DNA of 64,000 bases from Neurospora crassa OR74A (lineage: Eukaryota > Ascomycota > Sordariomycetes > Sordariales > Sordariaceae). The stretch lies in the NCBI RefSeq assembly GCF_000182925.2, contig NC_026504.1, positions 2,356,001-2,420,000 on the forward strand. The letters run 5' to 3'. The first letter of the stretch is position 1. Every line of letters begins with the position of its first letter. Both the position numbers and the translations under genes were made by a program. Shown one piece after another: positions 59,932-64,000 of the stretch. A model generated the notes under the pieces. The model did not search any database, was not told where the DNA came from, and saw only the letters and a list, made by a program, of their open reading frames with translations.

Positions 59932-62900
59932 GGAAGGGCGAGATGGTGGGAAGGGAAGCAAAATTTTGTTTCAGGTCCGAGGAAGTCGGGAATCGGAAGC
60001 GCCGTTTGAACTTTAGAATTTTTTTTTGGAAAAAATATTTTTTTTCTTACAGCCGAGACTCGTACATACGTAGCTGAGGTTTGCTTGGATGATTTCCTTG
60101 CCAAGACCCACTGCAGAATAGACAACTCGGTTCGTCGGCTTGTATAGTGTACTACTGGATCGCAGGCGAATCGTCGGACTTTTCACCGGCCCAACATTTT
60201 GAAACGGCTAGCCAGCGAATCCGAGGCTATGAGGTTGGTTCTCGCAGCGGTCCGTTTGCGCAAACATCGCGAACCTGGGAGAGCCCAGAAGAAAAAAAAA
60301 AAAAACGGCGTGGCGATGCCGGTCTATCACATCACGGCCAGCCAGTGATCAACATCCCGAGTTCGCGATACCGAGTGTCGCGGGCGTACGGTGGTCTTGA
60401 GCGGCATTCGGCTTCTCTCATTGTGTCCGCAAGTGTAGCAGGGCTACCAACACCATTGAGTCCGGGTACGCGTCCAGGCTTTTCGATTGCAGTTTCTGTC
60501 CCAGGTGGTTGCTTGCAAAGGTCCGTGCTACATATAGCGTGGTTACAGTTGCATTTTGCCCTCAGGGGGTGGCAAGTTTCCCACCAATCCGTCAAAGATA
60601 TGTACACCCATCGAAGGTTGAACCGCATGATGATTTTTGTGTGTTACCAAGACCAAAAGACTATGTATATGGTACACGTGTGGACTTGTCCGGAAGGCCA
60701 AGACGGATAGGGACGTATGTAATAGTGGAAGCGGACACCAACAGTCATGTGACGTGCTGTTTCACGGAGCCGGCACGCTTTCAGGGTCGGAGGCTCGCGG
60801 GATTGAGGCTGGGATTCGGAGCAAGCACTCCATCCGGTTCCACGTGGTCGTATGTCAACTGCCCCTTTTGAGCGGCAGCTTGCCATGTGCCCGATCGTTT
60901 CGGAAGGCCTCTGTTCGTCTCATCTGTTCAGTTTTCCATCCGATCTGGACTGGATAGAGGGATCGTCCCGAGCGCTGTCAACTCACAATGAGCGACAGGG
61001 CTCCAACGTCCCCTGTCAAAGTTTACACTACATAGTACATACCGCGTCCGAGAACGGCCATGGCTTCTTGTCGCCCTGGCAAATCGGGTGCAATCTTCAC
61101 ATGTGGGGCCATGGAAAATGGTTGAGCTTCTAGAAACAGAGCAAGAATGGCCACAGCCAGGGACGGCGGCAGCAATGGCATGGCATGGCAGGGTGGACAG
61201 AAATGGAATGGATGGCAGGTTGGTCGACCCATGGGCCCGCAACGGGCAAGTTTCTCTTGACATCACCCCCGCGGCAGCACCAGGCCCGGCAGCACCCAAT
61301 CGTATGTAGTGAGATAGGCCAAATTGCGCAAAACTGTGATTATTAATCTTTTTGTGGCCGACTCACGACAATGCAATGCTCGCTCACCTGCGCAACTGTT
61401 TTGGCGGTGTTCTTGAGGATCACCAGAGTCAGTCCCTTCATGTTGGCAACGCAGGAAAAGGGAAGAGGCTCGTCAATAGATTCGCTAACGGTGGGTACCT
61501 AGGTACTCATCATATGGGCCGGCTGAGATGTGGCAGAAAGCGGTGCGAAGAGGCCGGGCAGCAGAGAAATGGCACGCCAAAATTGTGAGACTGCCCAACC
61601 TCCAAGTTTGTGGAGCCAGAAGCAGACTTCTTGGTCCTTTCCCATTTGAGAGCTACCTGAGAAAAAAAGGGAAACCCCTGTCTACCGTTGGATGTTTTGA
61701 AATCTTTCTCTTCCTGGGCGGGTTAATTATAGTTTTGACCCTGAACATGGGATCCTCTTTACCGCCCGAGGTCTTGAGCAGTTGTTGGGTTCTCTTGTTC
61801 GTCACGTCGGTATTTACCTTGCCGCCAAATCGCAAATACCGCTGATACGAGACAGCACCACAAGGTAGAGTATCCCGATCTTAACAGCAGTGATATAGCT
61901 CCCGCCATCTCTCCACACCGATGATACGATCAAAGTAAATCAAAACCCTTTTTTTTTCTTTGACGGTGACCCCGCTTCTCCTAATACCACCTCGTTACCT
62001 GTGTCGCGGACAGATTGCACCCGCCCGCACTCATCCACGTGCGTATTGAGCAGAGATAAGCACATGCAGTACAAGATCGCAATGAATCCGGTAACATGCT
62101 TCGAACCATTGGGCAATTAGAATGAAAGCTACGTTTGTGTTGGGTATGTACACCAAACCGCCAGACGCGTAGGTAGTCGGACTGAAACTTGGAATCTTGC
62201 AGCACATTGCATGGCGAGGTTCATGCCGCATAATGGTCCTAGAGGGAATCAAAGTAGGTTATTGGCGGCAAGGAGAGATACCATTTCATGCTGTACTTTT
62301 CTTAGCACGCTTGGCCGGCTGCATAACCTGTGCCCAGCCCCTGTTTACCGCACCAATGTGTTGTCTTTGTTGTTGCAGAAGGCACTGCAAATGGTCATTG
62401 GCTGCCAGAGTTTGAGGCGTCTTGTTTTCGGGATGATTCCCACGTGCTGTGAGCACTTTTCCACGTGAGTTTCAGCGCCATGCAGTGTGGTGTGTGTGAG
62501 ATCAACCTTTTCCAAGTTCGGTTGACAGCATGCTTCTGCACACGTGGAGGCGCTGCCGCCGTCCAGCCTTTTCCGACGGCCTACCTACTACATACGCAGA
62601 CATCATCCAAAACCATACCTTGTCCAGACTCACGTCGCACAATATAGATCAAAAAGGAAAAAAGACCAACAGGCGAAGGACGTGATACTCTCCAGTAAGA
62701 TGGGCCCAGACAGTTTTTTCAGAAGGGGTGAGAAAAACAGACGTTCTTTTCGTTCTGACGGTATCGATGGCGCAAGCCCTTTCCCCACCCACCGTTTGTT
62801 CAACTGATCTGAGCGGGAATTGACGCGATTGAAGCAAATCAAAGTAGAGGCATGTGGCTTGCTAAACTGGGATGTGCCTTGCACCCAGCTCAAAACCATC

Positions 62901-64000
62901 GACAAATTCATGATTACGACATTACAGAATTTCGCAGAGCCCACAAATTTTGCGCAGGGTTCACTGCTGGCACAGGTTTGCTTGCCCTCTACAAGTACAC
63001 TACATAATACACTACTGCGTGCTATGCAGCATGTATTACACTTATAGTACGCTGTAGCCACTCTCTTATCTGGTTCCATTGGCACACCGTTTCCACCATG
63101 GCACTCCGTTATCATTGTCGTTTTTCCAGCGAAGAGACGTGTGTGAGATATGTTAATGCGAAACGTGAGCTGAGTGGTCCCTTAAAGGTTGATCGTAGTC
63201 CTGTGGTTTACGTAAGTGGTCACATAATAGATGAGATCTGACATTGCCGGGCGGTTTTCATCGAATCATTTGCCCGTTTTCTCGCGAGATCAGTAACGAA
63301 AGCAAGGCGTCAATCAATGCTGTTAAGACATCACGTTTCGTGTGAAGCAACGAGCAACTGATATCCTATCGCCGGCGCGTACGTTGCGTTATGGGCTCGT
63401 GCGAGAATTTACCCATGCGACTGGGCCAGCGATGCATGCTGAGGTATAGCGCATAGGCGACAACACAATCACAAAGTGTAACAATGAAAAACCAACACGG
63501 CGGAAACATTGTGGCGGGCGGGATGACAGTCATTGATTGAGTGAGTGGCATTTCAAGTCATGAAATGGGACGTTCCAGTCGCTTTTCCAACGAAGAAGGC
63601 CTTTGGGAAGTGAGGAACGGGCTAAGGATGCCGAGGAGAAAATGAGGTACGGTTGCCCATTGGACTTGGGCGTGCAATTATTAGTGGATCAGTTCTCGGC
63701 GTGCTCCGTATATTGCACAGTACCAACTACTAGTTCCTGCAAGACCTCTCATCTGAAGCAGCAGCACACATGGCGTGGTTTGCAAAAGATCCCTGAAGCC
63801 ACGCGCAGATCTTGCACCCTGTAACGAACGTCCTGAAGATTTCGCCAGTTCCCCAATCAGATTTTTTTTTACCACAAACGCTTCGTGTTGCAAGGCTCAC
63901 CACTCATCAGCATTCAGGGAAAATCCCATCGTCGCAATGCTGACCGCCGTTTTTCGGCTCGGGAAAGATCTGTGTGTTTCTTGCCAATCTCTCCGTACCC

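Larger units (their letters stand above)
58907..62546. promoter_or_regulatory. Cluster of nine CACGTG sites
   Basis: CACGTG occurs at 58,907, 59,847, 59,902, 60,675, 60,841, 62,036, 62,441, 62,462 and 62,541, with one more outlier at 55,166. About one would be expected by chance in 3.6 kb. It is the core bound by bHLH factors such as NUC-1. The target gene is not in the window. Confidence 0.5.
54099..64000. other. Gene-poor, non-RIP region of 9.9 kb
   Basis: Base composition is ordinary and RIP is absent, yet I find no open frame with family resemblance or convincing spliced structure on either strand. Contents seen are purine and poly-A tracts, CCTACC-type microsatellite fragments near 56.3-56.7 kb, two small hairpins and many CACGTG sites. 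A pyrimidine-rich stretch with a TATA-like CATATAATTG near 58,410 precedes a 53-codon frame starting at 58,673, which could mark a transcript start. The region may be the upstream control region of a gene beyond the right edge. Confidence 0.5.

Noticed and set aside
60147-60710. Plus-strand open frame of 187 codons
   Set aside because: It crosses a poly-A run read as lysines and has no domain or splice support; probably chance.
1-64000. CRISPR arrays, bacterial operons, 5S rRNA or tRNA genes
   Set aside because: None seen by eye; the DNA is eukaryotic with spliced genes, and no spaced direct-repeat array or recognisable RNA gene was found.

Overview
The window looks like chromosomal DNA of a filamentous ascomycete, most likely Neurospora or a very close relative. 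Three things point there. Genes have short introns (mostly 50-125 nt) with CTAAC/CTGAC-type branch sites. A high-affinity phosphate permease reads, from memory, almost identically to N. crassa PHO-5. Two AT-rich blocks, about 1-23.2 kb and 32.7-37.0 kb, are saturated with C-to-T and G-to-A changes, depleted in CpA/TpG and full of stops, the signature of repeat-induced point mutation (RIP). The species was not tested by a database search.

Left block (1-23,230) is a nest of RIP-damaged transposons that can be unpicked from repeat ends. The oldest layer is a TIR DNA transposon (copy A, 5,318-6,406 and 22,495-23,230; the rest lies off the left edge). Two gypsy-type retrotransposons entered it: E1 (6,407-22,494, identical-length 273-bp LTRs, TAAAC duplication) and E3 (right part 3,043-5,317). 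A third family, E2, entered both: 12,502-20,083 inside E1 (305-bp LTRs, GTAGG duplication) and 1-3,042 inside E3. A second copy of the DNA transposon (copy B, 32,687-37,023, 69-bp TIRs) sits between METTL4-like and LEU5-like genes.

Gene island 1 (23.5-32.5 kb): TSC1/hamartin (-), a DJ-1/PfpI-family protein (+), mitochondrial ribosomal protein uL23m (+) and an MT-A70/METTL4-like methyltransferase (-). Gene island 2 (37.7-54.1 kb): a Leu5-type mitochondrial CoA carrier (+), PHO-5 phosphate permease (-), Hgh1 (-), bystin/Enp1 (+), an uncharacterised fungal protein (+) and Cdc73 of the Paf1 complex (+). The genes are unrelated housekeeping and nutrient-signalling functions rather than a cluster. 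Growth control and protein synthesis recur: TSC1 acts on TOR signalling, uL23m and Enp1 in ribosome formation, Hgh1 in eEF2 folding, and Hgh1/Enp1 share a 523-bp divergent promoter.

The last 10 kb (54.1-64 kb) has normal base composition, no RIP and no gene I can support, but it carries an unusual concentration of CACGTG palindromes (nine within 3.6 kb). All exon structures were deduced by eye from reading frame, splice-site sequence and protein-family continuity.
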